Shown: piece by piece, positions 25,197 through 34,729 of the stretch
Layout: each line of letters begins with the position of its first letter
How positions within the stretch are numbered: position 1 is the first letter of the stretch
Assembly (NCBI RefSeq): GCF_003990645.1
Contig: NZ_RYZK01000003.1
Location: forward strand, 310,001 to 374,000
Length of the DNA: 64,000 nucleotides
Direction: 5' to 3'
From: Shimia sediminis
GTDB taxonomy: Bacteria; Pseudomonadota; Alphaproteobacteria; Rhodobacterales; Rhodobacteraceae
Notes under the pieces: generated by a model
Databases searched by the model: none
Seen by the model: the letters and a program-made list of their open reading frames with translations, nothing else
Told to the model about the DNA's origin: nothing
Made by a program: the position numbers and the translations under genes

Positions 25197-26344
25197 CTGT
25201 CGGGCTTGGCCAGGGGCACGACCTTGTCGTCTTCCGGGGCCAGCTCTTCAAAGTCGAAATTGTCCAGCCGCCGTGCCCGACGCCCGGCTTTGTCCGCGCT
25301 GATCTTGATATCCGAGATGTCCTTGGCGGCCTGGCCAAAGTGCCGGTCGAGGTTCTCGACCCGCGTGCCCAGCCGTTCCACGTCGGCATAAAGCAACCCC
25401 AGCTCGCGCCGGATGGCCCCGGCCTGTTCCCGCATCCGTGCGTCTTTCAGGATCGCGCGCATGGTGTTGAGCGTCGCCATGCAGGTGGTGGGCGACACGA
25501 TCCAGACCCGCGCCGCGAACCCTTCGCGCACCAGCTCGGGGAAGTTGGCGTGCAACTCGGCATAGACCGCTTCGGACGGCAGGAACATCAACGCGCCATC
25601 GGCGGTTTCGCCGTCGAGGATGTACTTCTCCGAAATCGCCTTGATATGCGCCTTGACCGAGGTGCGCAGCATGCGCGCGGCCTCGTTCAACTGGCTTTGC
25701 GTCTTGGCATTGAGCAGCGCCTCATAGGCTTCCAGCGGAAACTTGGAGTCGATGACAATCGGGCCCGGAGGGTTCGGCAAGTGGATCAGGCAATCAGCGC
25801 GCTTACCATTCGACAGCGTATGTTGCAGTGCGTAACTGTCCTTGGGCAGGGCCTTGCCCACGATGTCGTTCAGCTGGATTTCACCAAACGCCCCGCGCGT
25901 CTGCTTGTTCGACAGGATGTCCTGTAACGACAACACATCACCCGACAGCTTGGTGATGTTCTCCTGCGCCTTGTCGATGGTTTTCAGCCGTTCCTGCAAT
26001 TCACCCAAGCTATGCGCCGTGCGCCGGGACGAACCTTGCAGGTTCTCGTTCATCTTTTCACTGACCTGCGCCAGCCGCTTTTCCATCAGCTGCAACATCG
26101 AGGATTGCGCGGCGGCTTGTGCTTCGGACACATGGGTCAGACCTCCGGCCAGCTGTTGTTGCCCGTCCGACAGCATCTGCACCCGCGCCGCGACAGAGCC
26201 CATCTGCTGCGCCAAAGGTTCCGCCAGCCGCGCCGACCGCCCCGCCGCACGCACCGAGAGGATCAACAGCACGATCACGATGGCGGCGATTCCCAAGGCG
26301 ACCAGCTCTACCGGCCCCACAACGTATTCTCCAATGGTGATCAT
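25193..26344 (-). CDS. rmuC: DNA recombination protein RmuC
   Basis: RmuC-family proteins limit rearrangement at inverted repeats. This 383-residue member has one N-terminal membrane helix (about 11-32), a long coiled coil (about 40-135) and the nuclease-like RmuC core with [35 protein letters not shown] and [11 protein letters not shown]. The ATG overlaps the mutL stop (ATGA), so the two repair genes form an operon with coupled translation. Confidence 0.94.
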   Translation of the reverse strand: MITIGEYVVGPVELVALGIAAIVIVLLILSVRAAGRSARLAEPLAQQMGSVAARVQMLSDGQQQLAGGLTHVSEAQAAAQSSMLQLMEKRLAQVSEKMNENLQGSSRRTAHSLGELQERLKTIDKAQENITKLSGDVLSLQDILSNKQTRGAFGEIQLNDIVGKALPKDSYALQHTLSNGKRADCLIHLPNPPGPIVIDSKFPLEAYEALLNAKTQSQLNEAARMLRTSVKAHIKAISEKYILDGETADGALMFLPSEAVYAELHANFPELVREGFAARVWIVSPTTCMATLNTMRAILKDARMREQAGAIRRELGLLYADVERLGTRVENLDRHFGQAAKDISDIKISADKAGRRARRLDNFDFEELAPEDDKVVPLAKPDS

Positions 26345-28200
26345 GACCGTCCAAACAGCTTTTCAATATCGGCGAGCTTCAGTTCCACGTAAGTGGGCCG
26401 CCCGTGGTTGCATTGCCCCGAATGCGGCGTTGCCTCCATCTCGCGCAAGAGGGCGTTCATCTCATCCGCCCGCATGCGGCGGCCCGAACGGATCGATCCG
26501 TGACAGGCCACCCGGCTCAGGATCGCCTCAATGCGGGCTTGCACCAGATTGCTTTCGCCCTGATCGTCCAGCTCGTCCAGAATGTCGAGGATCATGGTGC
26601 GGGCGTTGACTTCGCCAAGGATCGCAGGGGTTTCGCGCACCGCCACGGCGCCACCGCCAAAGGGTTCAATGGTCAGGCCGAACCTGGAAAGGTCTTCGGC
26701 CACCGCCAAAAGCCGCGCGCAATCGCCGTCACTCAGGTCGACGATCTCGGGGATCAGCAGGGCCTGCGCGGCGACGCCGGTCTCGGCCATCTGGTGTTTC
26801 AGTTTTTCATACACCAGCCGCTCGTGCGCGGCGTGCTGGTCGACAATCACCATGCCGTCGCGGGTCTGCGCAACGATGTAGTTCTCATGCACCTGCGCCC
26901 GTGCCGCGCCAAGAGGCAGACGTTCGGCAGATGTCTCTTCGGCCCCGTGCGGGGCCTCTTCGACCACAGGCTCAACCCGCGCGGAAAAGGCACCTGACAG
27001 CTCGGCAAACCCGCTTTCGGGCGCTTGCGCCGCATAGGCCGCCGTGCGCGCGCCGAGCGATGGGCGGTCCATCTGATAGACCCGCGCCGGGCCGGTGGGT
27101 TCGGGCCGGAACGCCCCCAATGTGGCCCCCGCGACCGTGGTCGAGGCACGATGCCCCGCTTCGGCCAGGGCGTGACGCAGGCTGCTCACGATCAACCCGC
27201 GCGCCAGTCCGGGATCGCGGAACCGCACCTCGGATTTCGCGGGATGCACGTTCACGTCCACCAGATGTGGATCACACTCGATGAACAGCGCCGCCGCCGG
27301 GTGGCGGTCGCGGCTGAGGAAATCGAAATAGGCCGCCCGCAACGCGCCCAGCAGCATCTTGTCTTTGACAGGGCGGCCATTCACGAACAGGTACTGCGCC
27401 GTGGACGAGCCACGCGAATAGGTCGGCAGCGCCGCATACCCGGTGAGGTGCAACCCCTCGCGCGGCGCATCAATCCGCAAAGCGTTCTCGGCAAATTCCG
27501 CCCCCAGAATGCGGGCCAATCGCCCGTGCAGCGCGTCAAACAGGTCGCCACTTTCGGCATCGGCCTGAAAGGTCACACGCCCCTCGCCGCCACCGGTCAC
27601 ATCGCGCAGCACAAACCGCACAAAAGGCTCGGCCATGGCCAGCCGCTTCACCACATCGGTGATCGCCTGTGCCTCGGCCCGATCGCTGCGCATGAACTTG
27701 AGCCGGGCAGGGGTGGCATAGAACAGATCGCGCAACTCGACGATGGTGCCGTCAGACAGAGCCGCCGGCTTGACCGGCCCCATGGTGCCGCCCTCAACGG
27801 TGATCGAGGCCGCATCTGCCCCCGTAACCCGGCTGGTGATGGTCAGCCGCCCAACAGCCCCCAACGAGGGCAGGGCCTCGCCCCGAAAACCAAAGGTGTG
27901 AATGTCCAAAAGATCACTGCCGTCGATCTTTGACGTGGCATGGCGTGACAGGGCCAGCGGCAGGTCCGCCCCCGCAATCCCGCAGCCATCATCCGTCACG
28001 CGGATCAGCGTCTTGCCGCCATCGGCATAGGCCACCTCGATCCGCCGCGCGCCCGCGTCCAGCGCGTTTTCCACCAGCTCTTTCACGGCAGACGCCGGGC
28101 GTTCGACCACCTCACCGGCAGCAATGCGGTTGATGGCAGCATCGTCTAACTGTCGGATAACAGGCCGATTATCGCTTATCTTGGGGTCAGGCATGGGCAT
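26341..28200 (-). CDS. mutL: DNA mismatch repair protein MutL
   Basis: The 619-residue MutL has the GHKL ATPase motifs ([33 protein letters not shown]) in its N-terminal third. The C-terminal dimerisation domain carries [12 protein letters not shown], which matches the DQHA(X)2E(X)4E endonuclease motif, plus a CNHGRP metal-site segment near the end. It is therefore predicted to nick DNA itself, as expected where MutH is absent. ATG 28200 (or 28194) begins MPMPDP; longer extensions lack support. rmuC follows with a 4-bp overlap. Confidence 0.96.
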   Translation of the reverse strand: MPMPDPKISDNRPVIRQLDDAAINRIAAGEVVERPASAVKELVENALDAGARRIEVAYADGGKTLIRVTDDGCGIAGADLPLALSRHATSKIDGSDLLDIHTFGFRGEALPSLGAVGRLTITSRVTGADAASITVEGGTMGPVKPAALSDGTIVELRDLFYATPARLKFMRSDRAEAQAITDVVKRLAMAEPFVRFVLRDVTGGGEGRVTFQADAESGDLFDALHGRLARILGAEFAENALRIDAPREGLHLTGYAALPTYSRGSSTAQYLFVNGRPVKDKMLLGALRAAYFDFLSRDRHPAAALFIECDPHLVDVNVHPAKSEVRFRDPGLARGLIVSSLRHALAEAGHRASTTVAGATLGAFRPEPTGPARVYQMDRPSLGARTAAYAAQAPESGFAELSGAFSARVEPVVEEAPHGAEETSAERLPLGAARAQVHENYIVAQTRDGMVIVDQHAAHERLVYEKLKHQMAETGVAAQALLIPEIVDLSDGDCARLLAVAEDLSRFGLTIEPFGGGAVAVRETPAILGEVNARTMILDILDELDDQGESNLVQARIEAILSRVACHGSIRSGRRMRADEMNALLREMEATPHSGQCNHGRPTYVELKLADIEKLFGRS

Positions 28201-28367
28201 ACCGCAAAACCTAGCACGTTCACCTTTGATTCTGCCACCGGCTTTCGTGGTTAACATCGCCTTTTCACCCCCCCGCAAACTGTGTCCCTAAGTCACGGGC
28301 GCCGCGCGTTTCTATGCGGTAGTATCCGCGCCAAATATGCTTGGCCTGCCCGGATAAGGATTGCCCC

Positions 28368-30041
28368 ATGGACGCCCGTAAGATTTCTGACCAGATTTCC
28401 GTCTCGCCCCAGATCACGCCCGATGATGTGGCCGAGATCGCCAAGGCAGGCTTTCGCTCGATCCTCTGCAACCGCCCCGATGGCGAAGGTCCGGACCAGC
28501 CCACCTTTGACGAGGTCGAGGACGCCGCTGAAAAGGCAGGGCTGACCTGTCTGTACATGCCTGTGATCTCGGGCAAGGTGACAGACGCAGACGCCGCCGC
28601 CTTTGGCAAATCGCTGATGGAACTGCCGGGTCCGGTCTTTGCCTATTGCCGCACCGGCACCCGCTGCGCGACGCTCTGGTCGCTGGCGCAGGCGAAATCC
28701 ATGGACACCGCGCAGATCCTCGAAGCCACGCAGAATGCCGGGTACGACATGGCCGGTGTGGTGCGCCGCATCGTCAACGGAGGCAAGACGCCGACCGACA
28801 GCGCCGATGCCGCGTTCGACATCGTGATCGTGGGCGGAGGCGCCGCTGGGATCGCCGTGGCTTCGTCGCTGAAATCCCGTCGCCCCGGATTGGACATCGC
28901 CGTGATCGACCCTGCGGGCACGCATTACTACCAACCGGGCTGGACCATGGTTGGCGGGGGCATTTTCGACGCCGAAACCACGGCCAAGACCATGGGCTCG
29001 CTGATCCCCAAGGGGGTGCATTGGCTGAAATCGGCGGTTGCCGCCTTTGAACCCAAAGACAACGCGGTGATCCTCGATGGCTGCCGGGTGGTGAAATACA
29101 ACCGCCTGATCGTCTGTCCGGGGCTGAAACTGAACTGGAACGGGGTTGAAGGTCTGGTCGAAACGCTGGGCAAGAACGGCGTCACCTCGAACTACCGCTA
29201 TGACCTCGCGCCCTATACCTGGGAACTGGTCAAAGGCATGAAGTCGGGCCGCGCCCTGTTCACCCAGCCGCCAATGCCGATCAAATGCGCCGGTGCCCCG
29301 CAAAAGGCGCTGTACCTGTCGGCCAGCAACTGGGAAAAGGCGGGCGTTCTGAAAGACATCGACATCCAGTTCATGAACGCCACCGGCGTGTTGTTCGGGA
29401 TCAAGGATTACGTCCCCGCCCTGATGGAATACGTCGAGCGCTACGACGCCGACCTCAACTTTCACCACAACCTGATTGCCGTGGATGGTGCCGCAAAAAC
29501 CGCCACCTTCGAGGTCACCAAACCCGACGCGGAACCGGAAACCGTCACCACCGAGTTCGACATGATGCACGTCTGCCCACCGCAGATCGCGCCGGACTTT
29601 ATCCGCGTGTCTCCCTTGGCCGATGCGGCGGGTTGGATCGACGTGGACCAGTCCACCCTGCGCCACAAAGAGTTCGACAATATCTGGTCGCTTGGCGACG
29701 TGATGAACGCCCCCAACGCCAAGACCGCCGCCGCCGCCCGCGCGCAGGCCCCGGTGGTGGCCGAGAACCTGATCGACGACATCGACGGCAAATCGCCCAC
29801 GGCGATCTACAACGGCTACGGCTCGTGCCCGCTGACCGTGGAACGCGGCAAGATCGTGCTGGCGGAATTTGGCTATGGCGGCACGCTGCTGCCGACCTTC
29901 CCTACGTGGCTGGTCGATGGCACCAAGGCCACCCGCCGCGCCTGGGTGCTCAAGGAACAGATCCTGCCGCCGATTTATTGGAAAGCGATGCTGCGCGGCA
30001 AGGAATGGCTGGCCAAGCCCGAAAAGGTGTCAGCCCGCTAG
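28368..30041 (+). CDS. DUF442 (phosphatase/rhodanese-like) fused to sulfide:quinone oxidoreductase-like flavoprotein
   Basis: The 557-residue protein has an N-terminal DUF442 domain (about 1-135) with a Cys94-Arg99 active loop (YCRTGTR), followed by a two-dinucleotide-fold flavoprotein (about 150-550; IVIVGGGAAGIAVAS). The second part resembles mitochondrial-type SQOR: it has PIKCAGAPQKALYLS with Cys307. At the place where SQOR has its other redox Cys (GDCTN), this protein has GDVMNAP (Val445). Sulfide or persulfide metabolism is likely but the reaction is uncertain. AAGGA precedes ATG 28368. A SulP transporter lies downstream. Confidence 0.87.
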   Translation: MDARKISDQISVSPQITPDDVAEIAKAGFRSILCNRPDGEGPDQPTFDEVEDAAEKAGLTCLYMPVISGKVTDADAAAFGKSLMELPGPVFAYCRTGTRCATLWSLAQAKSMDTAQILEATQNAGYDMAGVVRRIVNGGKTPTDSADAAFDIVIVGGGAAGIAVASSLKSRRPGLDIAVIDPAGTHYYQPGWTMVGGGIFDAETTAKTMGSLIPKGVHWLKSAVAAFEPKDNAVILDGCRVVKYNRLIVCPGLKLNWNGVEGLVETLGKNGVTSNYRYDLAPYTWELVKGMKSGRALFTQPPMPIKCAGAPQKALYLSASNWEKAGVLKDIDIQFMNATGVLFGIKDYVPALMEYVERYDADLNFHHNLIAVDGAAKTATFEVTKPDAEPETVTTEFDMMHVCPPQIAPDFIRVSPLADAAGWIDVDQSTLRHKEFDNIWSLGDVMNAPNAKTAAAARAQAPVVAENLIDDIDGKSPTAIYNGYGSCPLTVERGKIVLAEFGYGGTLLPTFPTWLVDGTKATRRAWVLKEQILPPIYWKAMLRGKEWLAKPEKVSAR

Positions 30042-30108
30042 GCGTTTCTCGTTTTGTTGCCGAACAGGCAGTTCATGCTAAGCTGGCCTCCAGTTTTGGG
30101 GGGACAGC

Positions 30109-31059
30109 ATGAAAAAGCTTTCGTGGGTGGTGGCCATCCTTGCAACAATGGCCAATGCAGCAAACGCCGAGATTTCCAAATTCTGGCAAGAGGTTTCAAA
30201 AGAACCGCGGGAACTGGCCCGGGCCGCGTGTAACAACGGCGAAACCGCTGCCAGAGATCGGCTTTACGACATGGCCTTCAACGATCTGAACCCGGCGGCC
30301 ATGCATTCATGGGCTTGGATGATCTCGGGGCCTGAATGTGCGTTCCATACTGGCGAAGGGCCAGAGGTTTCGCAGATTTACCTGCACGCATCCGAGTACA
30401 ATTTCCCGGCATCACTGATGGTGACTGGCTTTCGCTTTCTTCAGGGCTACCACGCTGAAAAGAATGTTGAGCGCGGTCTGACCTTTATCACCCGCGCGGT
30501 TAATGGCGGGTATGGCATGGCCGCGATTCATGCCGCTAATGCCTACATCGACGGCAAGTACGTGGCCCGGGATCTGGACGAGGCCGATTACTGGTTGATG
30601 CTGGCTCGCGACACCGGCGCGCCGCAAATGCACATCGACCGGGTCGAGGACCGCCTTGCCGCGCTCAGGCCGAAAGCAGAGGACGAACCCAAGGATTTGC
30701 TCACTTTGATGCAAGAGTGGGGCATTGACCCAGACAAGGTCGCAGAAGAAGCGATCGACGGCATGCTCCAAGAAAACAGCAGTGACACATCATCGGATGG
30801 TTTCGAGTGGAGCGCGACCGCCGAGGTTCGGCTGAATAACCTGTCGCGTGACATGGGATTTGACGCCAAGAGCGTCCATGCGATTGTCACGGGATATGTC
30901 GACGGCGGACCTGAACGCTGCTTCGAGGTCGACTGGGTGCGCAATCCGCAACCGGGCAAACTGTGTTTTGATCTGTTTTGTCCCGGTCGGGCTCAGGTCT
31001 TGTCCTTTGACACTGCGTTTTTCGAGGTCAGCGGCCCAGCTGAGTCTTGCAAGTGGTGA
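30109..31059 (+). CDS. Secreted protein with SEL1-like repeats, unknown function
   Basis: The 316-residue precursor has a signal peptide (LSWVVAILATMANAANAE). Residues about 85-185 contain helical pairs such as GYHAEKNVERGLTFITRAVNGG and, separately, ARDLDEADYWLMLARD that resemble SEL1/TPR repeats; each is cited only for its pattern of hydrophobic spacing. The C-terminal part has three or four Cys (RCFEV, KLCFDLFCP, ESCKW), consistent with periplasmic disulfides. GGGGGACAGC lies before the ATG. No close partner gene is apparent. Confidence 0.7.
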   Translation: MKKLSWVVAILATMANAANAEISKFWQEVSKEPRELARAACNNGETAARDRLYDMAFNDLNPAAMHSWAWMISGPECAFHTGEGPEVSQIYLHASEYNFPASLMVTGFRFLQGYHAEKNVERGLTFITRAVNGGYGMAAIHAANAYIDGKYVARDLDEADYWLMLARDTGAPQMHIDRVEDRLAALRPKAEDEPKDLLTLMQEWGIDPDKVAEEAIDGMLQENSSDTSSDGFEWSATAEVRLNNLSRDMGFDAKSVHAIVTGYVDGGPERCFEVDWVRNPQPGKLCFDLFCPGRAQVLSFDTAFFEVSGPAESCKW

Positions 31060-31136
31060 ACAGCGCTTCAATTGCGCTTTCGAATGGGGTGATGCGGCGT
31101 GCGTCCGGTTAATTACGGTGCGGACCTGATTTTGCA

Positions 31137-31173
31137 CCGACGCAATACCGACGTAATACCGACGTAATGCCGA
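31137..31173. repeat. Three 11-bp direct repeats (CCGACGTAATA)
   Basis: Units are 31137-31147 (CCGACGCAATA), 31148-31158 (CCGACGTAATA) and 31159-31169 (CCGACGTAATG), followed by a partial CCGA. An 11-bp period places each unit on the same DNA face, as in boxes for OmpR/PhoB-family response regulators. The array lies 149-185 bp upstream of the SulP start and just after an inverted GTCCG/CGGAC pair. Confidence 0.6.
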
Positions 31174-31321
31174 ATGCGGTTTTTGCGCAATATCAGTGCT
31201 TTAACCCCAAATTTCCCGTATTTCCCGCAGATCAGCGCACGCTGTGTTCATTTCTCCTCTTCACTTATTCAGTATTTGGAATATATATGCAGTCCTGAAA
31301 CAGCGACCGGACGGGACCGCA

Positions 31322-33067
31322 ATGCCAGATATGAACCAAACACGCGCGCGGCTTGAACGCCATTTGCCGATCCTCACCTGGGCAAAAACCTATTCGCGCG
31401 ACACGCTGACGTCGGACCTCGTGGCGGCTGTGATCGTCACCATCATGCTGATCCCGCAATCGCTGGCCTATGCGCTTTTGGCAGGTCTTCCGGCCGAGAT
31501 GGGGCTCTATGCCTCGATCCTGCCGCTGGTGGCCTATGCGATCTTTGGCACCTCGCGCGCTTTGGCGGTGGGGCCGGTTGCCGTGGTGTCCTTGATGACC
31601 GCCGCCGCCGTCGGCAACCTCGCGCTACAGGGCACCGCCGAATACGCAGCGGCCGCGATAACGCTGGCGTTTATCTCGGGGCTGATCCTGACGGTCATGG
31701 GACTCTTTCGCCTTGGTTTCCTTGCCAATTTCCTGTCGCACCCGGTGATTGCCGGGTTTATCACGGCCTCGGGGATCCTGATCGCCACGTCACAGCTGAA
31801 ACACATCCTCGGGGTTGATGCCCATGGCCACAACCTTGTCGATCTGATCACCTCGCTGATGGCCCATCTGCCAGAGACCAACATCTTTACGCTTCTGATC
31901 GGCCTCACCGCGCTGGGCTTTCTGTTCTGGGTCCGCAAGGGGCTGAAGCCCGTGCTGCTGAACACCGGCATGCCGCCCCGCCTTGCCGATATTCTGGCCA
32001 AGGCCGGGCCGGTTGGAGCCGTGGCCGTAACCACCCTGGCGGTCTGGATCTTCAATCTCGAAAGCCACGGCGTAAAGATCGTCGGCACCGTGCCCACCGG
32101 CCTGCCACCCTTGTCACTGCCCAGTTTTTCCGCGGATATCTGGTCATCTCTCTTTGTCTCGGCGGTGCTGATCTCGGTCATTGGGTTTGTTGAATCGGTT
32201 TCCGTCGCCACAACGCTCGCCGCCAAGAAACGCCAGCGCATCGACCCGGATCAGGAGCTTGTCGGCCTTGGCACCTCCAATATTGCCGCTGCAGTTTCAG
32301 GAGGTTACCCGGTCACCGGGGGCTTTGCGCGCTCGGTCGTGAACTTTGACGCGGGCGCCGAGACACCCGCCGCCGGGGCCTTTACCGCTGTTGGCATCGC
32401 GCTGGCCGCGCTGCTGCTGACGCCGCTCTTGTTCTTCCTGCCCAAGGCCACGCTCGCCGCCACCATCATCGTGGCTGTCCTGAGCCTCGTCGACTTTTCG
32501 ATTCTAGGGAAAACATGGAAATATTCCCGCGTTGACTTCGCTGCCGTCGCCGCCACCATCGTCCTGACGCTGGGTTTCGGGGTCGAGACCGGTGTGTCCG
32601 CAGGGGTCCTGTTGTCGCTTGCCCTCTTCCTCTACAAAACCTCGCGCCCCCACGTGGCCGAGGTTGGGCTTGTGCCCGGCACACAGCACTTCCGCAACAT
32701 CCTGCGGCACGATGTGGAAACGCATCCCAGCCTTGTCACTCTGCGCATCGACGAGAGCCTGTACTTTGCCAACTCCCGCTTTCTTGAAAACTATCTCTTG
32801 AACCGGGTTGCCTGTGAGCAGCCGATCAAGAACATCGTACTGATGTGTTCAGCGGTGAATGAGATCGACCTCAGTGCCTTGGAATCCCTGGAGGAACTGA
32901 ACCGGCTACTGGGGGATATGGGCATCAGGTTGCACCTCTCCGAGGTCAAAGGCCCGGTGATGGACCGCCTGTTGCGCAGCCATTTCATCGAGCATCTGAC
33001 CGGGCAGGTCTATCTGGCGCAATATGACGCCATGGTGGCCCTGACGCCCAAAGAGGAGGCGGCCTAG
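31322..33067 (+). CDS. SulP family inorganic anion transporter
   Basis: This 581-residue permease has 10 or more membrane helices with family motifs (TIMLIPQSLAYALLAGLP, GLYASILPLVAYAIFGTS, SGGYPVTGGFARS) and a C-terminal STAS domain (about 450-560; NEIDLSALESLEEL). SulP proteins carry sulfate, bicarbonate or dicarboxylates; the nearby SQR-like gene makes sulfate plausible but not proven. ATG 31322 has GGACGGGA upstream; ATG 31331 lacks one. The stop overlaps the convergent DUF1285 stop. Confidence 0.93.
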   Translation: MPDMNQTRARLERHLPILTWAKTYSRDTLTSDLVAAVIVTIMLIPQSLAYALLAGLPAEMGLYASILPLVAYAIFGTSRALAVGPVAVVSLMTAAAVGNLALQGTAEYAAAAITLAFISGLILTVMGLFRLGFLANFLSHPVIAGFITASGILIATSQLKHILGVDAHGHNLVDLITSLMAHLPETNIFTLLIGLTALGFLFWVRKGLKPVLLNTGMPPRLADILAKAGPVGAVAVTTLAVWIFNLESHGVKIVGTVPTGLPPLSLPSFSADIWSSLFVSAVLISVIGFVESVSVATTLAAKKRQRIDPDQELVGLGTSNIAAAVSGGYPVTGGFARSVVNFDAGAETPAAGAFTAVGIALAALLLTPLLFFLPKATLAATIIVAVLSLVDFSILGKTWKYSRVDFAAVAATIVLTLGFGVETGVSAGVLLSLALFLYKTSRPHVAEVGLVPGTQHFRNILRHDVETHPSLVTLRIDESLYFANSRFLENYLLNRVACEQPIKNIVLMCSAVNEIDLSALESLEELNRLLGDMGIRLHLSEVKGPVMDRLLRSHFIEHLTGQVYLAQYDAMVALTPKEEAA

Positions 33068-33654
33068 TCCAGCTCACCCGAGGGGATCATCGGGAAAAAG
33101 CAGCCCCCCGACATCACGCCAAACCAGCTCTGGCCGTCGACGTCTTGATGCTCGCCCAACTCTACCATCCGGTAGAAACTCTTGCGATCAATCCGGGCCT
33201 CCAGCCCGGCGCGCACCATCACATAGGGCGCCGGTTCGTCGCTGGCCGCATCCCGCGCCACCCGAATCGGGTTTTCGGCACTGGCCACGGCTGTGTCCCC
33301 CACATTGGTGGTAAAGCTCAGAACCTGCGAACCTCCCTCTCCGGACACGTCAAAATCCACCGCCACAAACGGCGCGTCCTCGACCTCGATCCGCACCTTT
33401 TCGACTGGCGTGACAAGCACATAGGTATCCCCGTCCTTGCGCAGGATGGTTGAAAACAACCGCACCAGCGCCTCGCGATGGATCGGCGCGCCTTCGTGAA
33501 ACCACGTGCCATCCCGCGCGATCCGCATGTCCATCTCGCCGGTAAATGGCGCGTTCCACAGGTGTACGGGCGGCAACCCTTTGCCCTGTTGCGCTGCTTT
33601 GGCCGAGGCCACGAGTCCGTCTTTCGATGCTTTCACGGGAATTTGTCCGCTCAT
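33064..33654 (-). CDS. DUF1285 domain-containing protein
   Basis: This roughly 196-residue soluble protein matches DUF1285, with LPPVHLWNAPFTGEMDMRI and RDGTWFHEGAPIHREALVRL as diagnostic segments (each up to 20 residues). The family is widespread in proteobacteria, with structures but no assigned function. It is divergent from the MoxR operon by 67 bp, an arrangement suggesting a link. The start is either ATG 33654 or ATG 33666; AGGA lies only 0-12 nt from them, so the choice is uncertain. Confidence 0.85.
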   Translation of the reverse strand: MSGQIPVKASKDGLVASAKAAQQGKGLPPVHLWNAPFTGEMDMRIARDGTWFHEGAPIHREALVRLFSTILRKDGDTYVLVTPVEKVRIEVEDAPFVAVDFDVSGEGGSQVLSFTTNVGDTAVASAENPIRVARDAASDEPAPYVMVRAGLEARIDRKSFYRMVELGEHQDVDGQSWFGVMSGGCFFPMIPSGELD

Positions 33655-33721
33655 TACTTTTGCCATTCCTGTCGGGCGCGTTAAGGTCATAGACAGATAT
33701 AGCCGAAACAGGAGGGTTGTC

Positions 33722-34729
33722 ATGACCGAAACCGATGATCTGGTGCAAGACATCGAAGCGCTGGGCGTAAAGCTGGGTCAGGCAAAAGCGGCGATAACAA
33801 AACGGTTTATCGGGCAAGAGAGGGTCGTGGACCTGACCCTGTCGGCCCTGTTGTGCGGTGGCCATGGCTTGCTGATCGGCCTGCCGGGTCTGGGCAAAAC
33901 ACGGCTGGTTGAGACACTCTCGACGGTGATGGGCCTGAATGGCAACCGGGTGCAGTTCACGCCCGATCTGATGCCTGCCGATATTCTTGGTTCCGAAGTG
34001 CTTGAGACCGGCAGCGACGGCAGCCGCGCGTTCAAGTTCATAAAGGGCCCGATCTTTTGCCAACTGTTGATGGCGGATGAAATCAACCGCGCCAGTCCTC
34101 GGACCCAATCGGCGCTGTTGCAGGCGATGCAGGAACGGCAGGTGACAGTTGCAGGCGCTGACCGACCGCTGGATGTGCCGTTTCACGTGCTGGCGACGCA
34201 AAACCCGATCGAACAAGAGGGCACCTATCCCTTGCCTGAGGCCCAGCTGGACCGTTTCCTGGTGCAGATCGACGTGCCCTATCCGACCCGCGAGACCGAG
34301 CGTGACATTCTGCTGGCGACCACCGGCGTGGAAGAGGAACAGGCCCATGCGGTCTTTACCGCCGACGAACTGATCGCCGCCCAGACCCTTTTGCGGCGGA
34401 TGCCCGTGGTGGAAAGCGTGATGGAGTTGATCCTTGATCTTGTCCGCGCCTTCCGCCCCGATGATCCCACCGCACCCCAACCCGTGCGCGACAGCGTGGC
34501 CTGGGGTCCCGGCCCGCGCGCCGCGCAGGCGCTGATGATGACCGTGCGCGCACAGGCGTTGTTGCAGGGGCGTCTTGCCCCCAACGCGCAGGACGTGATC
34601 GACATGGCCGGACCGGTGCTCAGTCACCGCATGGCGCTGACCTTTGCCGCCCGTGCCCGTGGCGAAACCCTTGCGGACCTCATTTCCGACACCATCAAGA
34701 GCTTTGATGGGATCGGAGCCGCCGCGTGA
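33722..34729 (+). CDS. MoxR family AAA+ ATPase
   Basis: The 335-residue MoxR ATPase has Walker A (GLPGLGKTRL), Walker B (LLMADEINRASPRTQSALLQ) and the family stretch ATQNPIEQEGTYPLPEAQLD. MoxR proteins act with vWA-domain partners as chaperones for enzyme maturation or envelope functions. AGGAGG precedes the ATG at 33722; extension upstream to 33506 would cross the DUF1285 promoter. Its stop overlaps the next gene (GTGA), starting a four-gene overlapping operon. Confidence 0.95.
   Translation: MTETDDLVQDIEALGVKLGQAKAAITKRFIGQERVVDLTLSALLCGGHGLLIGLPGLGKTRLVETLSTVMGLNGNRVQFTPDLMPADILGSEVLETGSDGSRAFKFIKGPIFCQLLMADEINRASPRTQSALLQAMQERQVTVAGADRPLDVPFHVLATQNPIEQEGTYPLPEAQLDRFLVQIDVPYPTRETERDILLATTGVEEEQAHAVFTADELIAAQTLLRRMPVVESVMELILDLVRAFRPDDPTAPQPVRDSVAWGPGPRAAQALMMTVRAQALLQGRLAPNAQDVIDMAGPVLSHRMALTFAARARGETLADLISDTIKSFDGIGAAA

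Noticed and set aside
31137-31173. Integration site or iteron origin
   Set aside because: Only three 11-bp units, no replication or integrase gene and no AT-rich unwinding region nearby.
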